A DNA stretch of 64,000 bases from Pseudoxanthomonas sp. (GTDB lineage: Bacteria; Pseudomonadota; Gammaproteobacteria; Xanthomonadales; Xanthomonadaceae): assembly GCF_035999195.1 (NCBI RefSeq), contig NZ_DASYGY010000009.1:1426001-1490000 (forward strand), read 5' to 3'. The notes beneath the pieces were generated by a model. That model was not told where the DNA came from, made no database searches, and saw only the letters and a list, made by a program, of their open reading frames with translations. Shown here in pieces: positions 44,022 through 51,044 of the stretch. A program made the translations under genes and the position numbers. Positions within the stretch are counted from its first letter, which is position 1, and each line of letters begins with the position of its first letter.

Positions 44022-45857
44022 TCAACGGGCCTGACCCGTCGGGTCGCGGCCCGTGACGGACGGTTCGATCGTGGGCGATTCCTTCCGCCACGCTTCGGCG
44101 GCAGGTGTTTTCAGGTATTCGTCCAGCGCCTGCCGCATGGCACGGTCGTCGCCGCCATGCATCGCCGCGAACATGCGATCCACGAACGAGCGCTGTGCGT
44201 CCTCGCTGCGCGCCTGCGGCACGACGCCCGCCGCCGCGGGATCGCGCGCCGTCCCGTGCGTGGCGGCGCTCAAGGCCTCGCGGGAGCGATCGCCGTACTC
44301 GCCATCCACCTTCAGACCACGATCGGCCTGGAACGCACGCAGCGCGTGCTCCGTCTGCGGCCCGAACCTGCCCGAGATCGTCTCCAGCGGCCTGCCATCG
44401 GCGCCCCGGTAACCGAGCTGGTTGAGCTGCTGTTGCAGTTCGCGCACCGCGGCCCCCGACGCGCCGTCGCGCAGCACCTCGGTCGCGGTCGGACGCGCGG
44501 GTATGGCGGCATCGCGCTCGGCACCGCGCAACAGCGGCAAGGGATCGACCTGACGTCCATTGCGCCACATCTCGAAATGCAGATGGGTATCGCCCTGGGC
44601 CGGCGTATTGCCGGTGCGGCCGATGGTGCCGATCTGTTGCCCGGCCTCCACGCGCTGCCCGTTGCGCACACCGAATTCATCGAGATGGAAGTACTTGGTG
44701 AGCGAACCATCGTCGTGCCGCACATGCACGGTATTCCCGGCCGCCTCGTTGTTCGGACGCACCACCACGGTACCGCCCGCGACGGCCACCACCGGATCGC
44801 CGACATTGCCCTCGATGTCGATGCCGCCATGGCGCCGCCCACCGCTGCGTGGCGTACCGAACTCGCCCCGGCCCTCGCGCGGCTTGTCGGCCTGGTTGAT
44901 CTCGTGGTTGCCGGGCGTCGGCCATACCAATCCGCCTTCGCGCGTTTGCGCTTCCACAGGTTGGGCGCGGTTGCGCTCCCGTTCCGGCAACGCGAGCTGC
45001 TGCGCGATGGCGTCGCGCGTGCACGCATCGGCGTTGCCGGTGGCTTCCAGCTGATTTGCCGTCTGGAAGGCGCGGACGGCCTCCTGCGTCCTGCCGCCGT
45101 AGATACCCGAGCGCGTCTCCAGTTCCGCGCCCTGGCCATCACGGAATCCAAGCTGGTTCAGCGACGTCTGCAAGGCGCGCACCTCTTCGCCCCGCTCGCC
45201 GCTCTGCAGCACGCCATCGGCCAGCGGTGAAGCACGCTCGCGCACGGCCGCATCGGGCTGGCTGGCGTGGATGCCGCGATCGGGAATGCTGATGGCAGCG
45301 TACTTGCCATTCCAGTACTGCGAAAAGGCCGTGGCCAGTTCACGATCGTCCAGCCCACGCAGCTCGTCGGTCGTATGGCCCGTCAGCCGCTCGACATCGC
45401 GCGCACTGATGTTGTTGAGAATGTTGCGACGCGTATCGTCGCGAGTGAACTCACCCGTGGCGATCGCACTCTGGATGGAGGCGTAGCCTGCCGCGCCCTG
45501 CTGGTGGGCCAGATACAGGTCTAGGCCGCTGGGCGCTTCCTGCCCGGACAGGAAATCATGTCCGCTGCGCGATTGACGACGCGTGATGTCGGCGAGATTG
45601 TCGCGATAAAGCTCCGCTGCAGCGCGTGTGCTCTCCGCTGGATCGAACTCGCGACCAGCGATGCCGTACTGGGCCGCAGTGCCCGGCATGAACTGGAACA
45701 ACCCCTTTGCACCACTGGGGTTGCTCGCATCGGGGTTGAAGCGGCCGCCCGTCTCGATGTAGGCGAATCGCAAGAAATCTTCGCGCGGGATCCCGCTTTC
45801 CTGCGCTTGCCTCTCGATGATGTCGAGAATTTGCTCACGTGTGTACTGACTGGCCAT
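44022..45857 (-). CDS. Putative T4SS effector: lytic transglycosylase + M23 peptidase + two PG-binding domains
   Basis: 611 residues from the ATG at 45857 (AAAGGAG upstream). Order: SLT-type transglycosylase (about 1-190, catalytic Glu35 in FAYIETGGRFNP, GLFQFMPGTAAQYG); PG_binding_1 (about 215-285); M23 peptidase (about 330-445, zinc ligands H343 and D347 in RRHGGIDIEG, H425/H427 in DTHLHFEMW); second PG_binding_1 (about 462-530); C-terminal segment 562-611. No signal peptide, as expected for a T4SS substrate. It would cut both glycan and peptide of the target wall. The upstream lipoprotein is the likely immunity gene. Confidence 0.82.
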   Translation of the reverse strand: MASQYTREQILDIIERQAQESGIPREDFLRFAYIETGGRFNPDASNPSGAKGLFQFMPGTAAQYGIAGREFDPAESTRAAAELYRDNLADITRRQSRSGHDFLSGQEAPSGLDLYLAHQQGAAGYASIQSAIATGEFTRDDTRRNILNNISARDVERLTGHTTDELRGLDDRELATAFSQYWNGKYAAISIPDRGIHASQPDAAVRERASPLADGVLQSGERGEEVRALQTSLNQLGFRDGQGAELETRSGIYGGRTQEAVRAFQTANQLEATGNADACTRDAIAQQLALPERERNRAQPVEAQTREGGLVWPTPGNHEINQADKPREGRGEFGTPRSGGRRHGGIDIEGNVGDPVVAVAGGTVVVRPNNEAAGNTVHVRHDDGSLTKYFHLDEFGVRNGQRVEAGQQIGTIGRTGNTPAQGDTHLHFEMWRNGRQVDPLPLLRGAERDAAIPARPTATEVLRDGASGAAVRELQQQLNQLGYRGADGRPLETISGRFGPQTEHALRAFQADRGLKVDGEYGDRSREALSAATHGTARDPAAAGVVPQARSEDAQRSFVDRMFAAMHGGDDRAMRQALDEYLKTPAAEAWRKESPTIEPSVTGRDPTGQAR

Positions 45858-45953
45858 CGTTGGCTCCTTTGCTGAGGTACGCGACCCAGGGTCGCTGGAC
45901 GTCAACCGGACCCCTCCATGGGCCTGCTACAAGTCGGTCAACTATGAGTCGGC

Positions 45954-46820
45954 TTACTTTTCGTAGCGTTGTTTCACTTCGTCGAAGGTATAGACCACAG
46001 TGTCTGCTTCCGTCATCTCGCGAACCTTTCCGGGCGCGGCGATGGTGGTTCCCTTCGAGATAACCTTGAGATCAGGGAGGCCCGCACCCGCCTGCTCGAA
46101 TGCGAGCGTCCCACTGCTTGCGGCACAAGTCATCACCTCTCCGCCATCGCACGCATCACTGTTGTCGTAGCTGACGGGGATGCTCCCGAGGTAGCCCCAT
46201 TGCCTGAATTCAAGTGCGTCCACGTTGTCAGGATCGAACAGAAGCAAGGCAAACATGCGCACGTCCGTGCCGTTCACGAAATCCCAGGTCGGTACGGCCA
46301 GCAGATAACGGCCATCGCCGGTGGTGAAAGACTGAGCCTTTCGCGACTCATCGATCTGCTCCGCCCGCCCCATCCTGCCGAACTCGCCGACATAACCGTC
46401 CGTGTCGGGCTTGGACCACTGGGACTTGCCATCTTTCTCGACGCGCGTGAACGTCGCCTGCGAGATGGCGACATGCTCGGGATCCATCATCCCGTTGTCG
46501 CCCTCTGGACCCTCGCCCACGCTTCTGGTGCCGAAGCCGGTGAAGTAGTGCTTTCCGTTCAACTCGAACGCGTGGCCGTACCAGTAGCTGACGGTGGCGC
46601 CGCCGTCGACCTTGTAGCTGACGGCGCCATCACCGTCGCGCTGGTAGATGAAGTACAACACGCTGTCCGCCGAGGGCGGTTTCAGCTCCGACATGTCGTG
46701 CCCCTTTTTCTCTGCTTGGACATCCTGATTGGCCGCGTCTGCCACGCGTGCGGTCTGCGTGTCGCACCCGCCACCAAGCAGCGCTGTCACGACGAGAAGG
46801 GATTGGAGGACGTGCTTCAT
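45954..46820 (-). CDS. Putative immunity lipoprotein for the cell-wall effector
   Basis: 288 residues from the ATG at 46820; an in-frame TTG upstream (46877) would mask the signal peptide. N-terminus KHVLQSLLVVTALLGGGC is a lipoprotein signal. The mature part is beta-rich (VSYWYGHAFELNGKHYFTGFGT, WDFVNGTDVRMFALLLFDP); no family recognised. Located upstream of the wall-hydrolase effector (96 bases), the same order as in the other two pairs, so an immunity role is likely by context. Confidence 0.62.
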   Translation of the reverse strand: MKHVLQSLLVVTALLGGGCDTQTARVADAANQDVQAEKKGHDMSELKPPSADSVLYFIYQRDGDGAVSYKVDGGATVSYWYGHAFELNGKHYFTGFGTRSVGEGPEGDNGMMDPEHVAISQATFTRVEKDGKSQWSKPDTDGYVGEFGRMGRAEQIDESRKAQSFTTGDGRYLLAVPTWDFVNGTDVRMFALLLFDPDNVDALEFRQWGYLGSIPVSYDNSDACDGGEVMTCAASSGTLAFEQAGAGLPDLKVISKGTTIAAPGKVREMTEADTVVYTFDEVKQRYEK

Positions 46821-46930
46821 GAATTTCGGCCTCGTATGCGATGCCTCGGCATCATTATCTGAATCGACAATACTCAACCCATGACACTGATCGAAGCAAG
46901 CTTATCAACTCCGAAAGGGCTCCACATCGA

Positions 46931-47431
46931 TCACTCGTGGATCAGAACCGGGGCAGTGCAGTTCGTGTAGTTCACTTGGCAGGAGCTTCCTCCATTCTTG
47001 CTCGAGCAAATCTCAAGGGCCCTCCTGGAAGCGTCGTCAATGGTCGGCGCAGACTGAACTACAGACATTGGCGAGTTGACGGCATCAACCGGATCAGCCA
47101 CCGCCGCACAACTATTCTTGTAAGTAAAGATCAACTTGCATTCCGAGCCACCGATCGCCTTGCACTTTCCCACCGCTTCGCGGCGAGCGTCCCTGCGACT
47201 GAAGTGCCCCGTTGATGTGCCGACTTTCCCGGCAGCGGTATCCTCTGCCAACGCCCCCCATGTCGCCTTCCAACGCGTATAGACCTTTCCTGCAGGAAGA
47301 TCCCACCCGCCTCCTCCGCTCCCACCCGGACCGCAACGTGGATCGCCAGGTCCTACGCCCTGTGGACACGCGGTCTGCGCATAAGAAGCGACCGACAGCA
47401 CTAGCAAGGCAAGAAAGACTGTTGCGCGCAT
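46931..47431 (-). CDS. DUF4189-family secreted protein 1
   Basis: 166 residues from the second of two adjacent ATGs. Signal peptide ATVFLALLVLSVASYAQ, then the DUF4189 pattern: ACPQGVGPGDPRCGPGG, RWKATWGALAEDT, GTSTGHFSRRDARREAVGKC, CKLIFTYKNSCAAV, and a final NCTAPVLIHE. Six to eight cysteines suggest disulfides in the periplasm. Close paralogue of the next gene. DUF4189 genes are frequent near X-T4SS loci, and an immunity or accessory role is possible. Confidence 0.82.
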   Translation of the reverse strand: MRATVFLALLVLSVASYAQTACPQGVGPGDPRCGPGGSGGGGWDLPAGKVYTRWKATWGALAEDTAAGKVGTSTGHFSRRDARREAVGKCKAIGGSECKLIFTYKNSCAAVADPVDAVNSPMSVVQSAPTIDDASRRALEICSSKNGGSSCQVNYTNCTAPVLIHE

Positions 47432-47757
47432 CATGGTTTTTCAGAAAAAGCAATTGGATGTAGGGGCGACACTAGAGTACGGCGAATGATTCATCGGCAT
47501 GACCGTGAGATCGATAGTCCAATCTTGAACAAGGAAGCCCCCAGCGATGCCCATCCATACTTGTTCTTGGTAGATCGAGATTGATTGCCTGAGAGGCTCA
47601 CTTGTATACATGCGACTTGCGCAAACGCAGCCACTGGCACTGATGGGAGCACATCGCGTTCTGCAATCGAAACAGACATGCCTTGATTTGCTTTCACCCT
47701 CGGGGGGTCTGGTGTCAATGGAAGCGAGTCGGTCAGCCAGGAGATCGTGCATATCGA
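47432..47757. other. Gene-free interval between DUF4189 paralogues
   Basis: 326 bases of lower GC. A reading frame on the minus strand (about 47441-47761) exists, but it lacks a signal peptide, motif or ribosome-binding site and overlaps nothing recognisable, so I do not call it. No strong hairpin seen. Confidence 0.4.
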
Positions 47758-48264
47758 TCACTCATGAATCAGGACCGGTGCGGTGCACTGCTGGTAACCT
47801 ATTTGACAGGTACGACCTCCATTTCTACGTGAGCAGCCCTCGATAGCGAGCTTGGATGCGACCTCGATAGTCGGCGCGCTCTGATAGGTCGGTGCTGATG
47901 GCACCTTGAGATCATCAACCACTTCAGCCACCACCGCGCAACTGTTTTTGTGGGTGAAGATGAACTTGCATTCCAAGCCCCCCATCGCCTTGCATTTCGC
48001 GACCGCCTCTCGACGTGCGTCTCCGCGACTGAAGTGGCCCGTGGATGTACCGACGTTTCCGGAGTTCGTATCCTCTGCCAAAGCGCCCCATGTTGCCTTC
48101 CACCGCGTGTAAATCTTTCCTGCAGGAAGATCCCACCCACCCCCTCCCGACCCGCCGGGCCCGCAGCGAGGATCGCCCGGCCCTACGCCCTGTGGACACG
48201 CGGTCTGCGCGCAGGAAACCATCGATAGCATAAGCAAGATTGCAAAGATCATTGCGCGCGTCAT
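47758..48264 (-). CDS. DUF4189-family secreted protein 2
   Basis: 168 residues. Signal peptide AMIFAILLMLSMVSCAQ; GAGGAT precedes the ATG. The N-terminal half is nearly identical to the paralogue at 46931 (CPQGVGPGDPRCGPGGSGG, RWKATWGALAEDT) while the C-terminal half differs (CKFIFTHKNSCAVV, CSRRNGGRTCQIGYQQCTAPVLIHE-like). Product is presumably periplasmic. Recent tandem duplication followed by divergence. Confidence 0.82.
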   Translation of the reverse strand: MTRAMIFAILLMLSMVSCAQTACPQGVGPGDPRCGPGGSGGGGWDLPAGKIYTRWKATWGALAEDTNSGNVGTSTGHFSRGDARREAVAKCKAMGGLECKFIFTHKNSCAVVAEVVDDLKVPSAPTYQSAPTIEVASKLAIEGCSRRNGGRTCQIGYQQCTAPVLIHE

Positions 48265-48571
48265 GAATGATCCTCAGATGTACCGTCTATGTGTTGGGGA
48301 GGAAGGAACATCGCCGTGCGATTGCGTAGGCGCCTGTGACTGCCCGCCACTGCTCGCAACGACATAGCCAGGCCCTGCTGGGCAGGGCTGTTGCGACCCC
48401 TGGAAAAGCAAGCACGGCATCAACTCGCAAGCACTCCCACAGACAGCATCGCAGACATTAGGAAGAGCCTTTGCGATGAGCATGATCAAGATGCTTTCCA
48501 AACAGCTAAGTCACATCGCGATGTCGGCAAAGTTCTCACAGCCGAGCCGGGAAGGCCGGTTGCAATTCCAA
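48265..48571. other. Gene-free interval between DUF4189 genes
   Basis: 307 bases. A 75-codon minus-strand frame here (48274-48501) is Cys- and Ser-rich but has no signal or motif. No convincing gene, hairpin or repeat. Confidence 0.4.
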
Positions 48572-49072
48572 TTATCGATACTCCAACACGGGACCTGTAC
48601 AGTTGGAGTAGACGATCTTGCACTGGTGCCCATTGTTACCACGGGCGCAAGCTTCAAGCACAGGCATACTCGCCTCCTCTACGCTGGGCCCACTCCCTTG
48701 AATTGACGCCATCGGCTGTAGATCCTCGACAGGCTCGGCAACTACGGCACATTGATTCTCATACGTCAGCGTGACCTTGCAGTTTCTCCCACCCAAGGAG
48801 GCACACTTAGCCATCGCCGCCTTACTGGCGGCTCGGCGACTGAACTGACCTGTTGAAGTTCCAATCACAGAATGCGCCGGATCTGACGCAAACGCACCCC
48901 ATGTCAGCTTCCAGCGCTGTGTCGGCGCCGACGGTGGAGGTGCGACCCACCCTCCACCACTTGGACCGCAAGCAGGGCTGCCTGGCGCCACACCCTGGGG
49001 GCAGGCTGTTTGCGCATTGGCTGCGGATGCCCCGCCGAGTAGAAGAAACAACAGTACTTCTTTTGATTTCAT
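48572..49072 (-). CDS. DUF4189-family secreted protein 3
   Basis: 166 residues from the ATG at 49072. Signal peptide EVLLFLLLGGASAANAQ; mature start ACPQGVAPGSPACGPSGG, then RWKLTWGAFASDP, GTSTGQFSRRAASKAAMAKC, CKVTLTYENQCAVV and NCTGPVLEYR. More diverged than copies 1 and 2. Only 16 bases separate it from the virB6 stop, so it is likely the last member of the virB transcript, tying this family to the T4SS. Confidence 0.83.
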   Translation of the reverse strand: MKSKEVLLFLLLGGASAANAQTACPQGVAPGSPACGPSGGGWVAPPPSAPTQRWKLTWGAFASDPAHSVIGTSTGQFSRRAASKAAMAKCASLGGRNCKVTLTYENQCAVVAEPVEDLQPMASIQGSGPSVEEASMPVLEACARGNNGHQCKIVYSNCTGPVLEYR

Positions 49073-49088
49073 GGCAAACCTCACAAAG

Positions 49089-50147
49089 CTAGTCGATAGA
49101 ACTTCTATGGCTATGAACGGTCTTTGGAGTCTGCTGGACAGAGCTATTCGCTGCCGGCGCCGGCGCGTATGCTGAATACCCAGGCTGGCCTGGTGCACCA
49201 GGCTGAGTTTGTTGATTGAATGCACTGTACGGAGTGAACTGCCCCAACGTGCCTTGGAATAGCATCGCCGCCATCGGCGGGGCGCTTACGATGAGCGCGG
49301 TCAAGATCAAACCGAGCCCACCTTGCTGCATGGCCATGTTGGTAACGTTCTCTCCGCCAAAGCCCAACGCACTGGTAACCCAGAATGCGGTTCCAACCGC
49401 AATGACCATGTCCAAGGCAAGCGTGACCATCACGGTCAGCAATGCCATCGAGAACAACGTCCCTATCCCGTACATGAGCCACTTCTGGAAGAGTGACTTG
49501 GTTTGCTCGAACAGAAGACAGAGAATGAAGATAGGTCCCATGGCGACAACCAGGCCGATCGCGACTTTGTTCAGCATCATGGCCACTGCCGCCATGATGG
49601 CAGGCGCTCCCAATCCTATGCCCGTGAAAAGCAGCGCCCTTTCTTTCTGCTTTTCGGTCACCATGTCGTGATTGCTGTCGACCGTGTCAATGGCGGACAG
49701 CGCAACCTGCATGATGGCCAGCGTCCGGTCGATGTCGCCATAGGCACCACCCTCATCCGGTTCGCCCGTCATCGTTTCATTGATGGTCTTCGTCAGCCCG
49801 TCCGTCAGCGACTCATAGATCGGACCCCAGGAAACGGCGGCACCCAGTGCGATGCCCACGATGAAGGTTGCCCGAAGCGAGCTGACTACCAGGGCCAGCA
49901 TGGATTCCCGGGACTGCCCGGTAACGATTCGATATCCCTGGATCATGATCCACAGCGTGAGGAGTACCGTCCCGATTCCACCCACCACCCGCATGACTCT
50001 TCGACCAAGATTTGGCAGGTATTCGTTGATGAGCTCGTCATCGATGAAATCGTTGATCTCATGGAAGAAGACCATGTTGGGTAATGATGCATGGAGGGGC
50101 AGCCATCCTGCAGCCGCCTCCATGATCGGGAGCGCTCCGACGTCCAT
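49089..50147 (-). CDS. virB6: T4SS inner-membrane protein VirB6
   Basis: 352 residues (starts at 50123 or 50075 also possible, the last giving MVFFHEINDFID). About six membrane helices with the VirB6 segment between GLGAPAIMAAVAMMLNKVAIGLVVAMGPIFILCLLF and the conserved Trp in FQKWLMYG. The C-terminus is a Pro/Gln-rich tail (TQPGAPGQPGYSAYAPAP). It forms part of the inner-membrane channel of the secretion system. Last structural gene of the operon, 61 bases after virB5. Confidence 0.9.
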   Translation of the reverse strand: MDVGALPIMEAAAGWLPLHASLPNMVFFHEINDFIDDELINEYLPNLGRRVMRVVGGIGTVLLTLWIMIQGYRIVTGQSRESMLALVVSSLRATFIVGIALGAAVSWGPIYESLTDGLTKTINETMTGEPDEGGAYGDIDRTLAIMQVALSAIDTVDSNHDMVTEKQKERALLFTGIGLGAPAIMAAVAMMLNKVAIGLVVAMGPIFILCLLFEQTKSLFQKWLMYGIGTLFSMALLTVMVTLALDMVIAVGTAFWVTSALGFGGENVTNMAMQQGGLGLILTALIVSAPPMAAMLFQGTLGQFTPYSAFNQQTQPGAPGQPGYSAYAPAPAANSSVQQTPKTVHSHRSSID

Positions 50148-50208
50148 TTATGTGAGGGCCTGTGCTTGAGGGTTGATCACGATCCAGCTTGTCATGGTGA
50201 CGCAGACG

Positions 50209-50979
50209 CTATCGCTCGCGACTACGCGCAACTTGCAGGGCACCCTTCAGGGCCCCGTACTGGACGACGTCACCCAGCAAGCCCCGTCCCTTGCCGTTGA
50301 ACGCGGCCTGACCCAGCCACACCTGCTCCGTGTTCAAGGCTTTCAGACTTGCGTCATAGGCATCCAACAGGGTATTCGCGTTCTGGATGTCAAGAGCAAC
50401 GTACGCCTCCAGTTGAGCGATGTTGGCTTTCACCCGTTCCAGCGCGCCCGGCTGGTCCGCAGGTACGGCAGCAGCCTGCTTCTTGAGCTCCTCCATTTGC
50501 CGATCCCTGACGTCAAGATTCTTCAGCACTCTCACCATCACGTTGTAACGCGTATTCTCTGTCTGGATGATCGCGACACAGTTCTTGAACTGACGATCGG
50601 CAATACTCTTGAGCTGTGCTGGGCCGGTACGCAGGCCACTTCCGGTACCGCAACGCTCCGCCACATAGTCGTTCAGGCCTCGCTCCGACAATGTCTCGCG
50701 GTAGCCCAATCCACCGTTGAAAGATGGGCCGTTCACATACTTCTGTTCGAGCTCGCGGATCTGCGTGCGGTACTGGTCCATCTGCCTCTGAAGCTCCTGA
50801 TACATCTGCCTGTACTGCTCGATCCACGCGAACTTGTTGATGCCGATGTGTACGCCATCCACCACGGGAAGTCCCGACGCCTGTGTGGCACCCCACGGGA
50901 CGAGCAGGATCAACGCCATGACCGAAGCGAGGCGACGCTTCGGCGGGAAGGTAAAGGGGGTTGAGTTGACGTGAGACAT
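50209..50979 (-). CDS. virB5: T4SS minor pilin VirB5-like protein
   Basis: 256 residues from the ATG at 50979, 8 bases after AAGGAG; the ATG at 50985 is too near. Signal peptide RLASVMALILLVPWGATQA; then long helices (IEQYRQMYQELQRQMDQYRTQI) and GLPVVDGVHIGINKF, the VirB5/TrwJ start. Contains two cysteines (CGTG, NCVAI). VirB5 sits at the pilus tip. Lies between virB4 and virB6 as expected. Confidence 0.85.
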   Translation of the reverse strand: MSHVNSTPFTFPPKRRLASVMALILLVPWGATQASGLPVVDGVHIGINKFAWIEQYRQMYQELQRQMDQYRTQIRELEQKYVNGPSFNGGLGYRETLSERGLNDYVAERCGTGSGLRTGPAQLKSIADRQFKNCVAIIQTENTRYNVMVRVLKNLDVRDRQMEELKKQAAAVPADQPGALERVKANIAQLEAYVALDIQNANTLLDAYDASLKALNTEQVWLGQAAFNGKGRGLLGDVVQYGALKGALQVARSRER

Positions 50980-51044
50980 ATCCATCTCTCCTTGTACCGA
51001 GCGGGTCACGGCGACCTCGCCTGCCGGTATGCTTGCCGGTTGAC

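Noticed and set aside
47441..47761. 106-codon minus-strand frame between two DUF4189 genes
   Set aside because: No ribosome-binding site, signal peptide or family pattern. It overlaps the end of the next gene.
48274..48501. 75-codon minus-strand frame
   Set aside because: Low-complexity, no signal or motif, and not aligned with the DUF4189 copies.
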